The notes below the pieces were generated by a model. The model was given only the letters and a program-made list of their open reading frames with translations. It was not told where the DNA came from and searched no databases. A stretch of DNA of 64,000 nt from Bacillus sp. V5-8f. GTDB taxonomy: Bacteria > Bacillota > Bacilli > Bacillales > DSM-1321. The first letter of the stretch is position 1. Every line of letters begins with the position of its first letter. This document shows, in pieces, positions 9,237 to 19,216 of the stretch. The stretch is from assembly GCF_002863565.1 (NCBI RefSeq), contig NZ_PGUW01000001.1, positions 62,001-126,000 of the forward strand, in the 5' to 3' direction. Made by a program: the position numbers and the translations under genes.

Positions 9237-10202
9237 CTATTTTTTCTGATGCCACTTCCAGGCACTATTAATAATTTCCTCAAGTCCAATTTCGGCCTTC
9301 CAGCCAAGCTCTCGTCCAATTTTTTCAGATGATGCGACAAGGCGTGCCGGATCACCTGGGCGACGGTCCCCTAACTCGACCTTCGCTGTCCGACCGGTAA
9401 CACGTTCACACGTTTCGATCACTTCTTTCACTGAATACCCTTTTCCGTTGCCCAAGTTATAAACGGCTGTCTCCAATTTTCCATCCAGCAGTCCCCGCAT
9501 TGCCGCAATATGGGCTTTTGCAAGATCCGTCACATGAATATAGTCGCGGATACACGTACCGTCCGGTGTTTCATAATCCGTGCCAAACACCGAAATCTGT
9601 TCCCGCTGTCCAAGCAAATGCTCCAGCACGATCGGGATCAAATGTGTTTCCGGATCATGATCTTCACCAATTTCTGCCGTTTCATAGGCACCCGCCGCAT
9701 TAAAGTAGCGAAGCGTCACATACTTTAAGCTATAGCTCAAAGCAAAATCCGCCAGAATATGCTCAATCACCAGCTTTGAACGACCATACGGATTAATCGG
9801 ATTCGTCGCCGTCTCTTCTGTAATCATCTCAACTGCCGGAATGCCATAGGTTGCGGCCGTCGAAGAAAAAATGAACTTGTCCACCCCATACTTCCGCATA
9901 ACCCGAAGCAGCGTCAGCGTTGCCGCGACATTATTGTCATAGTACTTCTGAGGGTCCTGTACAGACTCACCCACTAAGCTGAATGCCGCAAAATGCATAA
10001 CCGCTTCAATGGAATAGGTGTCAAATACTTGCACCAAGTCTTCTTCTGACCCCAGATTACCTTTTACAAACACTGCTTTCTCATCAATCGCCCAACGATG
10101 GCCGGTAGACAAATTATCCAAAACCACCACTTCTTTTTCCTTCACCAATTCCTTTACTAAATGGCTGCCGATATAACCAGCGCCTCCAACAACAAGAATC
10201 AT
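9237..10202 (-). CDS. galE: UDP-glucose 4-epimerase
   Basis: This 321-residue extended short-chain dehydrogenase interconverts UDP-glucose and UDP-galactose. It has the N-terminal NAD motif GGAGYIGSH, the catalytic YGRSK (Tyr-X3-Lys), FSSTAATYG, RYFNAAGA and the substrate-binding RDYIHVTDLA. The length is usual for GalE. In this operon it would supply UDP-Gal, the substrate of Glf encoded at 19217-20368. It is the last biosynthetic gene of locus B, 129 bp behind a glycosyltransferase with a perfect hairpin in between. Confidence 0.95.
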   Translation of the reverse strand: MILVVGGAGYIGSHLVKELVKEKEVVVLDNLSTGHRWAIDEKAVFVKGNLGSEEDLVQVFDTYSIEAVMHFAAFSLVGESVQDPQKYYDNNVAATLTLLRVMRKYGVDKFIFSSTAATYGIPAVEMITEETATNPINPYGRSKLVIEHILADFALSYSLKYVTLRYFNAAGAYETAEIGEDHDPETHLIPIVLEHLLGQREQISVFGTDYETPDGTCIRDYIHVTDLAKAHIAAMRGLLDGKLETAVYNLGNGKGYSVKEVIETCERVTGRTAKVELGDRRPGDPARLVASSEKIGRELGWKAEIGLEEIINSAWKWHQKK

Positions 10203-10269
10203 CTTTCCGCCTCTTTCATATAGTTCATCCCGTCTGTTTTCAACTCAATAATATTTTTCCTAGCTGACA

Positions 10270-10293
10270 GTGGATCTCTTTTTAGAGATCCAC
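10270..10293. repeat. perfect 10-bp-arm hairpin between glycosyltransferase and galE
   Basis: GTGGATCTCT and its exact reverse complement are separated by four T on the plus strand. No T-tract follows on the minus strand, so it is more likely an mRNA-stability or processing hairpin than a terminator. It would let galE expression differ from the genes before it. Confidence 0.6.
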
Positions 10294-10331
10294 AAAAATC
10301 GAACACTTTTTTGCGGCCGGTTTCAGAAAGA

Positions 10332-11243
10332 TTAATTATAGTTCCAATAAGATTTATACATACTGATTTTTTTTCTCCATTTTTGGGAAAGTTTATCATG
10401 ATTCTTTCCTAGCTTATACCCTATTAATTTTGCGGCATTTCTCATAGTCGATACCGGTATTAAATACAGCTTGCCATTCTGAACTAAATAACGCCATTCC
10501 GACTTTACAAACTTGAACCCTTCCCCTTCAGGGTTTGAGAATTCTTGTAAAATCCAATTTTCCTTATTATGAAAAACACCAATGTCGAAATTACGTTGAA
10601 ATTCTTCGCGAATAGAATAATCGTGTGAATGATAGACTTTTGCTTCAGCTTCGTAAGCGATGCTATAACCGGTTAATGCAATTTTTGCGGCCACATACAT
10701 ATCTTCACCTAAGATGACATTGGTCGGGAATCCTCCGACTTTTTCTAATAAGTCTCTCCGGTAGGCAGCAAAAGAATTGGATGTAAAGACCGTTTTCAAG
10801 CCATATTTCTTTTTATCTGCTATGGTTTTAATTGAAGAAATTTCAGAATAATTAAACATACGCGCAAAACGGCCAAAAACTCCCGCATTTTGATGAGGAA
10901 GCTGTCGTCCATAAGCTACTCCAACTTTTTCATCCTGGAAAGCCTGCGCTAGCCTGTCGATGCTATGTTCGTCAAATAACAGGGCATCCTGTGTTAAATA
11001 AACTAAAATATCCCCAGATGCTTCTTTAGCCGCTAAATTCCGTGTACCGCCATGGTTAAAGTCCCTGCGATCAACCGTCATGACTTTTGCACCAAATGTA
11101 GCCGCTATTTCTCTTGTCCTGTCCTCCGAAGACGAATCAACAATAATTAATTCTGTTTTTTCTCTCTCAGGAATTAAAGGGAGCAGACGTTTAAGCTCCT
11201 GCTCCCCATTTAATGTTGGAATAATGATTGAAATGCTTTTCAT
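10332..11243 (-). CDS. GT2 family glycosyltransferase (rhamnosyltransferase-like)
   Basis: The 303-residue product starts MKSISIIIPTLNGEQEL, a classical GT-A fold start. It contains IIVDSSSEDRTREIA, the FNHGGTRN motif common in rhamnosyl/RfbF-like GT2 enzymes, a QDA site in place of DXD, and GEDMYVAAK. I start at 11243 because this ATG overlaps the rmlD stop (ATGA), with AAAGGAACAAGG upstream; the longer frame to 11285 is embedded in rmlD. Its position directly behind the four rml genes supports a dTDP-rhamnose donor, which is inference. Confidence 0.85.
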   Translation of the reverse strand: MKSISIIIPTLNGEQELKRLLPLIPEREKTELIIVDSSSEDRTREIAATFGAKVMTVDRRDFNHGGTRNLAAKEASGDILVYLTQDALLFDEHSIDRLAQAFQDEKVGVAYGRQLPHQNAGVFGRFARMFNYSEISSIKTIADKKKYGLKTVFTSNSFAAYRRDLLEKVGGFPTNVILGEDMYVAAKIALTGYSIAYEAEAKVYHSHDYSIREEFQRNFDIGVFHNKENWILQEFSNPEGEGFKFVKSEWRYLVQNGKLYLIPVSTMRNAAKLIGYKLGKNHDKLSQKWRKKISMYKSYWNYN

Positions 11244-12085
11244 TGACCTTGTTCCTTTAAAAATCTTTTCAATGCTGTCTGCCAATCAGGCATTGCATCA
11301 AATCCATTTATTTTTAAACTCATATGATCAAAAACAGAATACGCTGGCCGTGGCGCTGGTCTTGGGAAATCCTTCGTCGTACAAGGATTCACTTGAACGT
11401 CCAGCCCCGCTTCTTTAAAAATCACTTTCGCAAACTCATACCAGGAACAACTATTCGAATTAGAGACATGATAAGTTCCATATTTCTCAGTTTGAATCAG
11501 GTCAATAATTCTCTCAGCCAAATCGACGGTATACGTCGGTGAGCCCACTTGATCGCTTACAACCGATAATTCTTTCTTCTCTTGCCCAAGTTTCAGCATT
11601 GTTTTCACAAAATTATTGCCATGCGCCCCATACACCCATGACGTGCGGGCGATAAAAAACTTGGAATGAAAATTTCTCACCATTTGCTCGCCAGCCAATT
11701 TTGAGCGTCCGTATACACCGATCGGGTTGGTCGGCTGAAATTCATCGATTGGTTCTGTAGCCGTCCCATCAAATACATAATCTGTACTTACATACAAAAG
11801 CTTAGACCCAACCTCTTCAGCTGCCACCGCAATATTACGAGTACCAATAGCATTAATCAGGAAAGCCTGATCTGGCTCTGATTCTGCCTGATCCACTTTT
11901 GTATGAGCAGCTGTATGAATAACAACATTCGGCTGGTCTTTCAAGATTACCTCGTTCACTTGTTCCTGGTTCGTAATGTCCAGCTCTTTGCGGCCATAGC
12001 CGTATACATCAAAGCCATTTTCTTTCAGCATAATGACAACGTCAGTGCCAAGCTGGCCTTTTGCTCCTGTTACGAGAACTTTCAT
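11240..12085 (-). CDS. rmlD: dTDP-4-dehydrorhamnose reductase
   Basis: This 281-residue SDR enzyme makes the final dTDP-L-rhamnose with NAD(P)H. It has GAKGQLGTDV (dinucleotide site), STDYVFDG, the catalytic YGRSKLAGE and ARTSWVYG, all typical for RmlD. It overlaps rmlB by 4 bp at its start and the GT2 gene by 4 bp at its end, so translation is coupled. Confidence 0.96.
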   Translation of the reverse strand: MKVLVTGAKGQLGTDVVIMLKENGFDVYGYGRKELDITNQEQVNEVILKDQPNVVIHTAAHTKVDQAESEPDQAFLINAIGTRNIAVAAEEVGSKLLYVSTDYVFDGTATEPIDEFQPTNPIGVYGRSKLAGEQMVRNFHSKFFIARTSWVYGAHGNNFVKTMLKLGQEKKELSVVSDQVGSPTYTVDLAERIIDLIQTEKYGTYHVSNSNSCSWYEFAKVIFKEAGLDVQVNPCTTKDFPRPAPRPAYSVFDHMSLKINGFDAMPDWQTALKRFLKEQGQ

Positions 12086-13095
12086 TTTTTTTCACCATAC
12101 TGCTTATCATAGTAATCCATATATGCACCAGACTTAATATTCTTCCACCAGTCCTGGTTGTCAATGTACCATTGAACGGTTTCAACAATGCCGGTGTCAA
12201 ACGTATACTTTGGCTTCCAGCCAAGCTCTGTCTCCAGCTTCGTCGGATCAATCGCATAGCGGCGGTCATGTCCGAGACGATCTTCTACATACTTAATCAA
12301 TTCTTTTGAAGCACCTAGCTTCTCTACAATTAACTGAACAATATCATTATTCGTTCGCTCATTATGTCCGCCGACATTGTAGACTTCGCCCGGCTTTCCT
12401 TTATGAATAACCAGATCAATCGCCGCACAATGATCCCGCACGTGAAGCCAGTCGCGGATGTTTTTACCATCACCATAAATCGGGAGCTCTTTTCCTTCCA
12501 TGGCGTTTGTCACCATCAATGGGATTAACTTTTCCGGAAAATGGTATGGCCCATAATTGTTCGAGCAGCGGGTAATGTTCACATTCATATTGAATGTTTC
12601 AAAGTATGAACGAACAAGCATATCCCCGCCCGCTTTACTCGCCGAGTACGGGCTGTTTGGTGCAAGCGGTGTGTCTTCCGTAAAATAGCCTTCAGCCCCC
12701 AGCGACCCGTATACTTCATCCGTAGATACCTGTACATACTTTTGAATATTGTTCGCTTTCGCTACATCTAGAAGAGCCTGGGTGCCGAGTACATTGCTTT
12801 TCACGAAAATATCCGGCTCAGTGATGCTACGATCCACATGTGATTCAGCTGCAAAGTTCACAATCACATCAATACTGTGTTCTTTTACAAGGTAATCAAC
12901 TAATTCACGATTGTTGATGTCCCCTTTTACAAACACATGATTTGGGTTGCTCTCAAGTGATTTTACATTCTCAAGATTTCCCGCATATGTAAGCAAATCA
13001 AAGTTCACAACTTTATAGTCACGATAAGTCTCTAAAGTATGATGAACAAAGTTGCTGCCAATAAAACCGGCACCGCCTGTTACAAATAAATTCAT
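12082..13095 (-). CDS. rmlB: dTDP-glucose 4,6-dehydratase
   Basis: This 337-residue SDR enzyme converts dTDP-glucose to dTDP-4-keto-6-deoxyglucose. Visible motifs are TGGAGFIGSNFV, NFAAESHVDRSI, STDEVYGSLG, catalytic YSASKAGGD and RCSNNYGPYHFPEKLIP, the signature of RmlB. It overlaps rmlC and rmlD by 4 bp on each side. Confidence 0.97.
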   Translation of the reverse strand: MNLFVTGGAGFIGSNFVHHTLETYRDYKVVNFDLLTYAGNLENVKSLESNPNHVFVKGDINNRELVDYLVKEHSIDVIVNFAAESHVDRSITEPDIFVKSNVLGTQALLDVAKANNIQKYVQVSTDEVYGSLGAEGYFTEDTPLAPNSPYSASKAGGDMLVRSYFETFNMNVNITRCSNNYGPYHFPEKLIPLMVTNAMEGKELPIYGDGKNIRDWLHVRDHCAAIDLVIHKGKPGEVYNVGGHNERTNNDIVQLIVEKLGASKELIKYVEDRLGHDRRYAIDPTKLETELGWKPKYTFDTGIVETVQWYIDNQDWWKNIKSGAYMDYYDKQYGEKK

Positions 13096-13655
13096 TTCTC
13101 ATTCTCCCATACAAAGTTATTATCGGCTTCTGCTAATACTGGATGTGTTTCATCTTTCGCGGACAATACAGGTGTTGATTCCGGCCAGTCGATCGCAAGC
13201 GCCGGATCATTCCAGGCAATACCCCGGTCATGTTCCGGTGAATACAATTCATCTACCTTGTACTGTACTTCCGTATTTTCGACTAATGTACAGAAACCAT
13301 GGGCGAATCCCTTTGGCACCAGCAACTGGCGCTTATTATCTGCCGTCAGATTGAATCCCTGCCACTGGCCATATGTTGGTGAACCTTTTCGGATGTCGAC
13401 AATCACATCGTAAATTGCTCCTCTTGTGACCCGCACAAGTTTTGTCTGAGCTTTTGATTCCAGCTGGTAATGCATTCCTCGAAGTGTTCCGGGTGTTTGC
13501 GATAAAGAATGATTATCCTGAACAAATTCAATATTAATACCAATCTTCTCGAACGCTTCTTTATTGTAGCTTTCCATAAAAAAACCGCGGTGATCCCCGA
13601 ACACAGCTGGTTCGAGCAAATACGCCCCCGGTAAGTTTGTTTCTAATTTTTTCAT
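13092..13655 (-). CDS. rmlC: dTDP-4-dehydrorhamnose 3,5-epimerase
   Basis: This 187-residue cupin enzyme epimerises C3 and C5 of the keto sugar. The motifs FVQDNHSLS, LRGMHYQ, KLVRVTRGAIYDVIVDIRKG and PKGFAHGFCTL are diagnostic, including the catalytic His of RGMHYQ. I start at the ATG at 13655, 8 nt behind GGGAGG; the frame to 13670 has no better site. Gene order rmlA-C-B-D matches other Bacillaceae rhamnose operons. Confidence 0.96.
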   Translation of the reverse strand: MKKLETNLPGAYLLEPAVFGDHRGFFMESYNKEAFEKIGINIEFVQDNHSLSQTPGTLRGMHYQLESKAQTKLVRVTRGAIYDVIVDIRKGSPTYGQWQGFNLTADNKRQLLVPKGFAHGFCTLVENTEVQYKVDELYSPEHDRGIAWNDPALAIDWPESTPVLSAKDETHPVLAEADNNFVWENEK

Positions 13656-13670
13656 TAATAATCCTCCCAA

Positions 13671-14558
13671 TTAAATTTGATAAATCGGCTGCTTTCGATT
13701 CGCCAAACGAATTAAATACTCACCATATTGATTTTTCTTCAGTGGCTCCGCTAATGCTAACAGCTGTTCACGATCAATATAGCCCTTAATAAACGCAATC
13801 TCTTCTAAGCAGGCAATTTTCAAACTTTGACGCTTCTCAATGGTTTCAATAAACTGAGAGGCTTCAAGCAATGATTCATGGGTTCCTGAATCAAACCAAG
13901 AAAAACCACGCCCAAGAATTTCAACATGAAGCTCACCAGATGCTAAGTAGGCTTTGTTCACATCCGTAATTTCCAATTCTCCTCGAGGAGACGGTTCAAT
14001 ATTTTTAGCGATTTCCACCACACGATTATCATAAAAATAAAGTCCAGTCACCGCATAATTTGATTTTGGCTCCTCAGGCTTTTCCTCAATTGAGCGGGCA
14101 ATACCATATTCATCAAAATCAACGACACCAAATCGTTCCGGATCATTTACATAGTAGCCAAAAACAGTAGCGCCGTCCTGACGGCTAGCTGCACTTTGCA
14201 GCAAAGCCGTCAAGCCATGTCCGTAATACAGGTTATCTCCTAAAATCAACGCCACGTTGTCATCACCAATAAATTCCTCACCAATGATAAACGCCTGAGC
14301 AAGACCATCTGGAGAAGGCTGGACTGCATATGATAGTGAAATGCCTAGGTCTGATCCATCCCCAAGAAGATGTTTAAATCGTGGTGTATCTTCAGGAGTT
14401 GAAATAATAATGATTTCTTTAATACCGGCCAGCATTAAAATAGATAATGGATAAAATATCATTGGTTTATCATAAATCGGTAATAATTGTTTTGAAACCG
14501 ATTTAGTTAAAGGATAAAGTCTAGTGCCAGTTCCTCCAGCAAGAATAATACCTTTCAC
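13671..14558 (-). CDS. rmlA: glucose-1-phosphate thymidylyltransferase
   Basis: This 295-residue nucleotidyltransferase makes dTDP-glucose from Glc-1-P and dTTP, the entry to dTDP-rhamnose. It starts [20 protein letters not shown] with the activation loop and [13 protein letters not shown], followed by [10 protein letters not shown] and [19 protein letters not shown]. The length is standard. It opens the rml block, 6 nt after the polymerase-coding frame begins on the other side, and is followed by rmlC after 15 bp. Confidence 0.97.
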   Translation of the reverse strand: MKGIILAGGTGTRLYPLTKSVSKQLLPIYDKPMIFYPLSILMLAGIKEIIIISTPEDTPRFKHLLGDGSDLGISLSYAVQPSPDGLAQAFIIGEEFIGDDNVALILGDNLYYGHGLTALLQSAASRQDGATVFGYYVNDPERFGVVDFDEYGIARSIEEKPEEPKSNYAVTGLYFYDNRVVEIAKNIEPSPRGELEITDVNKAYLASGELHVEILGRGFSWFDSGTHESLLEASQFIETIEKRQSLKIACLEEIAFIKGYIDREQLLALAEPLKKNQYGEYLIRLANRKQPIYQI

Positions 14559-14564
14559 ATGTGA

Positions 14565-15842
14565 TCACCCTTTTTTAATATTTATAAAATTATTATAAAG
14601 AACTTTTTGATTTAACGTTTTATTATCTCTTAAAAATAAGTAATACCAAAAAAACTGAAAAGAAACAGGCAAGTAAAGTAAAAAATCAACAAAGAAAGAC
14701 ATCAATAAGATTTGCAGCATTGTCGCATAAACAAACATATTTCTAATACTTTTATTAAATATATAGTTGTGGTATACAATACAACTTATAAGACCCAATA
14801 AAAAAGTATAAATAGTTAAGCCTACTATTCCAAAATCAATAAAAGTAGTAACCATAAAACTAGAAACGGTAAAATTGGGAGATACTAAGAAATAAGGAGC
14901 ACTAAGTTCGGCGTTGTAAATAACATCTGTGACTATCGTTGGCAAAAAAGAACTCAATATATTCTTTCCAAAAGTGTAATCGAACGAAATATTAGTAAAC
15001 AAATTATTAACATTAGCTAAAGACATGGTTAAGTACATATATACCCAATAAAATCCAGATTCGAAATAACTTATATTTTGATTAGACATTTTAGCTACAT
15101 TCAGAAAATTATCTAATCCAGTTCTAATATTTCCTGCAATACCAAATAGCACAATACAAATAAGTGCAATGCTCCCGCCCTTAATAAAATTAATTCTTTT
15201 AATAGACAAGTGATGAATTATTAAGATTTGGACGACTAGGGTTATAGCAATTTGCCTTGAAATAAGTAGAATAGGTATTAAACAGATAAACAAAAAATAG
15301 AAAAGATATTTTTTTCGAAAATTTTGATTCAAAATAAAGTATAGTAGGGTTCCATAAAATAAAATAAAACTCATTAATAATCCATGCAAAGTAGGAATCC
15401 CAAAATCAAAATAATTTTTATCACTACCAGTTAATAACCATATCAGCGGGATGCCACCTGAAAATATAGTTTCAACAATTAAAATAATAAAAATAACAAA
15501 AAAGGAATTTTCAATAAAGTTTTTTGACAAAAAAATTGCTCTTTTAGGTACTGCAGATAAATAACCTTTTTTATATTTTGGTAAGTAGAATAGAAAAATA
15601 TATATATACCCCAGAAAAAAACTAGAAAAAACTAAGATAAAATAAATAACCGTTCTGTTTGAAAAAGGAGTAAGATATATACTCATTTGAAAACCATATA
15701 ACAAAATAATACATATCCAAACAAGATTAAAAATTGTTAACAAGTTTAAGACTTTTTTATGAATTAATATACCTGTTAATGAAAATACAATAAGCAACAA
15801 CAAAAACAAAATTTGCATAATCAAAGTATACCTTTCTGTCAT
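14565..15842 (-). CDS. O-antigen/oligosaccharide repeat-unit polymerase (Wzy-like), locus B
   Basis: The product is a polytopic protein of 417-425 residues with about eleven hydrophobic segments, rich in Phe, Ile and Leu. A long external loop lies near residues 240-320 (FESGFYWVYMYLTMSLANVN and NAELSAPYFLVSP region). Topology, length and context match EPS polymerases of the Wzy/EpsG type. Base composition is clearly more AT-rich than the rml genes beside it, suggesting a separately acquired serotype-specific block (14565-19191). The start could be 15842 or the ATG at 15818, where GAAAGG lies about 12 nt upstream. Confidence 0.75.
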   Translation of the reverse strand: MTERYTLIMQILFLLLLIVFSLTGILIHKKVLNLLTIFNLVWICIILLYGFQMSIYLTPFSNRTVIYFILVFSSFFLGYIYIFLFYLPKYKKGYLSAVPKRAIFLSKNFIENSFFVIFIILIVETIFSGGIPLIWLLTGSDKNYFDFGIPTLHGLLMSFILFYGTLLYFILNQNFRKKYLFYFLFICLIPILLISRQIAITLVVQILIIHHLSIKRINFIKGGSIALICIVLFGIAGNIRTGLDNFLNVAKMSNQNISYFESGFYWVYMYLTMSLANVNNLFTNISFDYTFGKNILSSFLPTIVTDVIYNAELSAPYFLVSPNFTVSSFMVTTFIDFGIVGLTIYTFLLGLISCIVYHNYIFNKSIRNMFVYATMLQILLMSFFVDFLLYLPVSFQFFWYYLFLRDNKTLNQKVLYNNFINIKKG

Positions 15843-16762
15843 TTCAAATAAATCGAAATATACAAATAATTTACCGATTTTTAAATCTTCTTTAAGACAA
15901 ATATATTATTCTTGGATATGCCTCTAAATTAAGAAAATTATTTAAAAATAAAATCTTTTATCAATTTAAGTGCAGCACTTCTCATGCTATGTACTAACCA
16001 AACACTTTTTCTACCGGTTGATGGGAAACCGAAGGGCTCTTCCAGCTCTTCAGCTATCACATCAAAATCAGTTCCTTTTAATAAGATATCAAAAAACAGA
16101 CCACTATATTTTCATATCTTCCGCGCCGGTAGGATGAAGATGAGTACGGATCAAAAAAAGACCAAGTTATCTGCTCAAGTAGCTAAATTCCTTATCAATC
16201 ACAGTTCTCATGCCAAATCTTAACTGTTTTTGCATAACTTCAGGTTCGTATGTGACTTTAAGGAAGGTATTCTGGATTAATTCCCGTAGAATAGTAAATG
16301 CCTATCGTCCAATCTTGGCAACAATTCTCTGAAGAGAATATTCCATTTTGCTCAGCATTTTTATGCATACCGTTTTGAATGTACTTAAATGTTAGTAGCT
16401 TTTTATATTCTAGGCGTTGCACATAATATTGTAAGCCGTCTATTTATCAAATACACTTTTTTTAAGATATAATCAATTTCCACTGGCGTATTAATTCATT
16501 TGCTTAACCTAGTGAAATAAGCTTAATATCCGATCCATATTAATATTTCAATGGAGGAAACATCGTATTTTCATATAGCTTTGCTCCAACTAGATCTTAG
16601 CTGAAACTTTTAGAAGCTTCGATCATTACTAGCCATACACTAAAAATATGCTTTTCCTTTGTGAGATCATTTTCTTATCACTAATCTTTTTGTATACCCG
16701 CTCTAAAATATTTCCCCCATTCACTTCTTTTACCATTAGGGAAACTTTAATCAATCCCAATA
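15843..16762 (-). pseudogene. decayed coding remnants inside locus B
   Basis: About 900 bp without an intact gene. The minus strand shows broken stretches such as DFDVIAEELEEPFGFPSTGR continuing into KSVWLVHS, and MHKNAEQNGIFSSEN, interrupted by many stops and frame changes. They read like pieces of one or two former polysaccharide-biosynthesis genes, but I cannot name the family reliably. Flanking genes are intact. Confidence 0.5.
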
Positions 16763-17737
16763 TCACACTTTTATTTTTTTAATATAAGTTTTTACTAATG
16801 GATCAGGTGACATGTTAATTAAAAACTCAAAAACTATAAGTTGAGGGTCTTCTTTAAATTGTCCTAAAAAAGATAATATGTTTTTCATTGTTTTTTTTTC
16901 AAAAAAACATTCTCTTTTTTCCACAAACATTTGATACCGATGAATGCTCTCTATTATTTTTTTTTCTTGATTTTTTATATGATTCTCAAGAAATATTATT
17001 CTTTTTTGATCTTTTTCAAGTTTTTTTTGAATGTAGTCATTTTTTGATTCAATACCATTTAATACTGTGGCTCCTATTTGATTATTGGAATGAATTCTAT
17101 ATAGCACCAATGGTTCTTCAACATAAGAAATTCTTCCCTTAAAAGAACCAAATAAAGCCAGCCAGTGATCATGGACATATTCATTGTTTTCTGGAAAAGG
17201 AATACTTTTTTTTGCGATTTTAGTATCCATAAGCATAGTACACCCTGTTATACTGTTTCTCTTTATAAAATAGCTATACTTTTCATTTCCATAAATATGT
17301 TTTACTCGCTTGGCAATAGATTTAAACGATCTATTAATAAGTTGTCCGCTCTCATTAATAATTGCTAAATCTGAATAACAAATAATAGCATTCTCTTTTT
17401 CTATTTTATTCACTAATTTCAAAACTTTTTGAGGCTCCCAAATGTCATCTTGATCGCAATATGCAATATAATCTCCGGTAGCTAATTCAGTCAACCTCTC
17501 GAAAGTTTTATTGCTTCCTATATTCTTATTATTTTTTAATATAAAGTACTTAAAGTTTATGATATTGTCTCTTGCTGCATTCTCAATAAGAGTAAATTGT
17601 TCATTATTAGCAGAGTCATCGCAAATAATCAGTTCAATTTCAGGATAAGTTTGCTTATTTAAACTATCTAATTGCTGAGCAAGAAATGTTAAATTTGGAT
17701 AAAACGTTGCCATTACTACTGAAACCTTTTTTCTCAA
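16763..17737 (-). CDS. GT2 family glycosyltransferase
   Basis: This 324-residue enzyme begins KKVSVVMATFYPN and carries IIDLICDD-like ELIICDDSAN, the metal-binding CDQDDIW (DXD region), HDHWLALFGSF and YRIHSNNQIGA. These features group it with GT2 enzymes that often use dTDP-rhamnose or galactose. The start is a TTG with AAAGGAG 11 nt upstream. A Lys/Glu-rich probable coiled-coil region occupies about residues 225-290. It is AT-rich like its neighbours. Confidence 0.87.
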   Translation of the reverse strand: MRKKVSVVMATFYPNLTFLAQQLDSLNKQTYPEIELIICDDSANNEQFTLIENAARDNIINFKYFILKNNKNIGSNKTFERLTELATGDYIAYCDQDDIWEPQKVLKLVNKIEKENAIICYSDLAIINESGQLINRSFKSIAKRVKHIYGNEKYSYFIKRNSITGCTMLMDTKIAKKSIPFPENNEYVHDHWLALFGSFKGRISYVEEPLVLYRIHSNNQIGATVLNGIESKNDYIQKKLEKDQKRIIFLENHIKNQEKKIIESIHRYQMFVEKRECFFEKKTMKNILSFLGQFKEDPQLIVFEFLINMSPDPLVKTYIKKIKV

Positions 17738-17874
17738 TAAAATTCATTCTCCTTTCTTATTAAAATTTAATAAACAGCAAAGATTGAATTACATCCAGAT
17801 TGTGTTCATCAATTTTTTCCAGCTTTTATTCCCTTTTCAAAATAATTTTAAAGTCTTTACGTTCATCTGAAAAG

Positions 17875-19191
17875 TTACCACCCTTTATAAAAAGTCATTA
17901 ATTCTTTCAAATGTTCCTGGGGGTTCTTAGTGCGAGTTATATTGTTAAATAAATCTTCTAAGTTTCTAGGGTTTTCAATAAGATTATTTATTATGTTAGC
18001 TAATTCATCAGAATTACCTGGTTCAAATAAATAACCATTTACTCCATTTTGAATGAAGTCAGGAATTCCTCCAATATTAGCACCAATAACAGGAAGCCCT
18101 CCATTTAATCCTTCAAAAACTACTTGGGGCGCATTATCATACCAAACTGGAGGAACAAGTAATATATCTAAGTCCTCAAATATTTCTGGAAGATCATTTT
18201 GTGTATAACTGCCTCCCATAACTAATTTTTCACCCAAGATTTTTTCAGCAACCATTTTCTTATTCTCATCCATTCGTCCGTACACTTTTAGCTTAAAGTT
18301 TCCCTCAACTTTCGATAGTCCATTAATAATAACATCAGAACCTTTAGCTTTAATAAAATTACCTATAAAACCAATTTGCAAATTGCCCTTATTTTTTTTT
18401 TCCTTCTTATATTCTTTTGGCCAAAAATTTTTTTCAGCAGTTATATTCCCTATATGGTTGGTAATTATTTTATTTTCGTTTACGCCTTCTTGAATAAATT
18501 TTCTTCTCACAAAATCTGAAACAGCTAATATTAAATCAGCCTTATTTAATGAGTCAACAAAGTAATTAAATCTTGTAGTCTGTTTTTCCAGAAGTGCTGC
18601 GTTAGATTTCCCTTTATTTGTTTTAGGAGTAACAATCTCATCGCTTAGTCTTTCTCTCTTAATTAGCTTTTTGCTTGCTTTTTCCAAAACAAAATCTAAT
18701 TTGTTTTTCGGTACACACTTTGAACAATTGTGTCCTCCTAAAGGGCTTACACACACTTCATTATTTTTGTTCAAGAGTTGAATTCTTGGACAAATAAACC
18801 AATAATCATGAAGACTAACAATGACTTTAACGCCAAGTTCTTTGGCAATTTGAATTAAGGAAACCCCTAAGTTTAATAATAAATGAAAGTGAATTACATC
18901 AGGTTTAAAATCATTAATAACTTCTATGAATATTTCTTCTATTCTGGCATTTGAACAATCCTCTAATGGTTGAAGCATTCTCGAACTTTTTATCGGACTA
19001 TTGAATATTCTATAATTTGTGAATCCATTATGATTTATTTTTTCATAATAGCACTCGTTCTTACTATTATTAATGCTATCCAAAACCGCAGGGTTATAAT
19101 CTTTAGATTGTTGAAGCAATGATTTAACGTATACTTGAACCCCACCTGAATAATCATATGGGAAGGCGCCGCAAACATGTAATACATTCAT
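17875..19191 (-). CDS. GT4 family glycosyltransferase
   Basis: This 438-residue protein starts MNVLHVCGAFPYDYSGGVQV and has SLHDYWFICPRIQLL, a Cys-containing insert (CVSPLGGHNCSKCVPKN), IGFIGNFIKAKGSD and GLNGGLPVIGANIGGIPD of the donor domain. The HDYWFICPR and C-X-C-X-K pattern is typical of GT4 enzymes in Gram-positive EPS loci. I prefer the ATG at 19191, with GGAG 8 nt upstream, over the frame start at 19239 that overlaps glf. The acceptor is unknown. Confidence 0.87.
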   Translation of the reverse strand: MNVLHVCGAFPYDYSGGVQVYVKSLLQQSKDYNPAVLDSINNSKNECYYEKINHNGFTNYRIFNSPIKSSRMLQPLEDCSNARIEEIFIEVINDFKPDVIHFHLLLNLGVSLIQIAKELGVKVIVSLHDYWFICPRIQLLNKNNEVCVSPLGGHNCSKCVPKNKLDFVLEKASKKLIKRERLSDEIVTPKTNKGKSNAALLEKQTTRFNYFVDSLNKADLILAVSDFVRRKFIQEGVNENKIITNHIGNITAEKNFWPKEYKKEKKNKGNLQIGFIGNFIKAKGSDVIINGLSKVEGNFKLKVYGRMDENKKMVAEKILGEKLVMGGSYTQNDLPEIFEDLDILLVPPVWYDNAPQVVFEGLNGGLPVIGANIGGIPDFIQNGVNGYLFEPGNSDELANIINNLIENPRNLEDLFNNITRTKNPQEHLKELMTFYKGW

Positions 19192-19216
19192 TTTTCTAAT
19201 CTCCAAATCCGCTTTT

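Noticed and set aside
10199..10399. 66-codon minus frame between glycosyltransferase and galE
   Set aside because: It overlaps the end of the glycosyltransferase gene and spans the hairpin; no ribosome binding site and no protein-like pattern.
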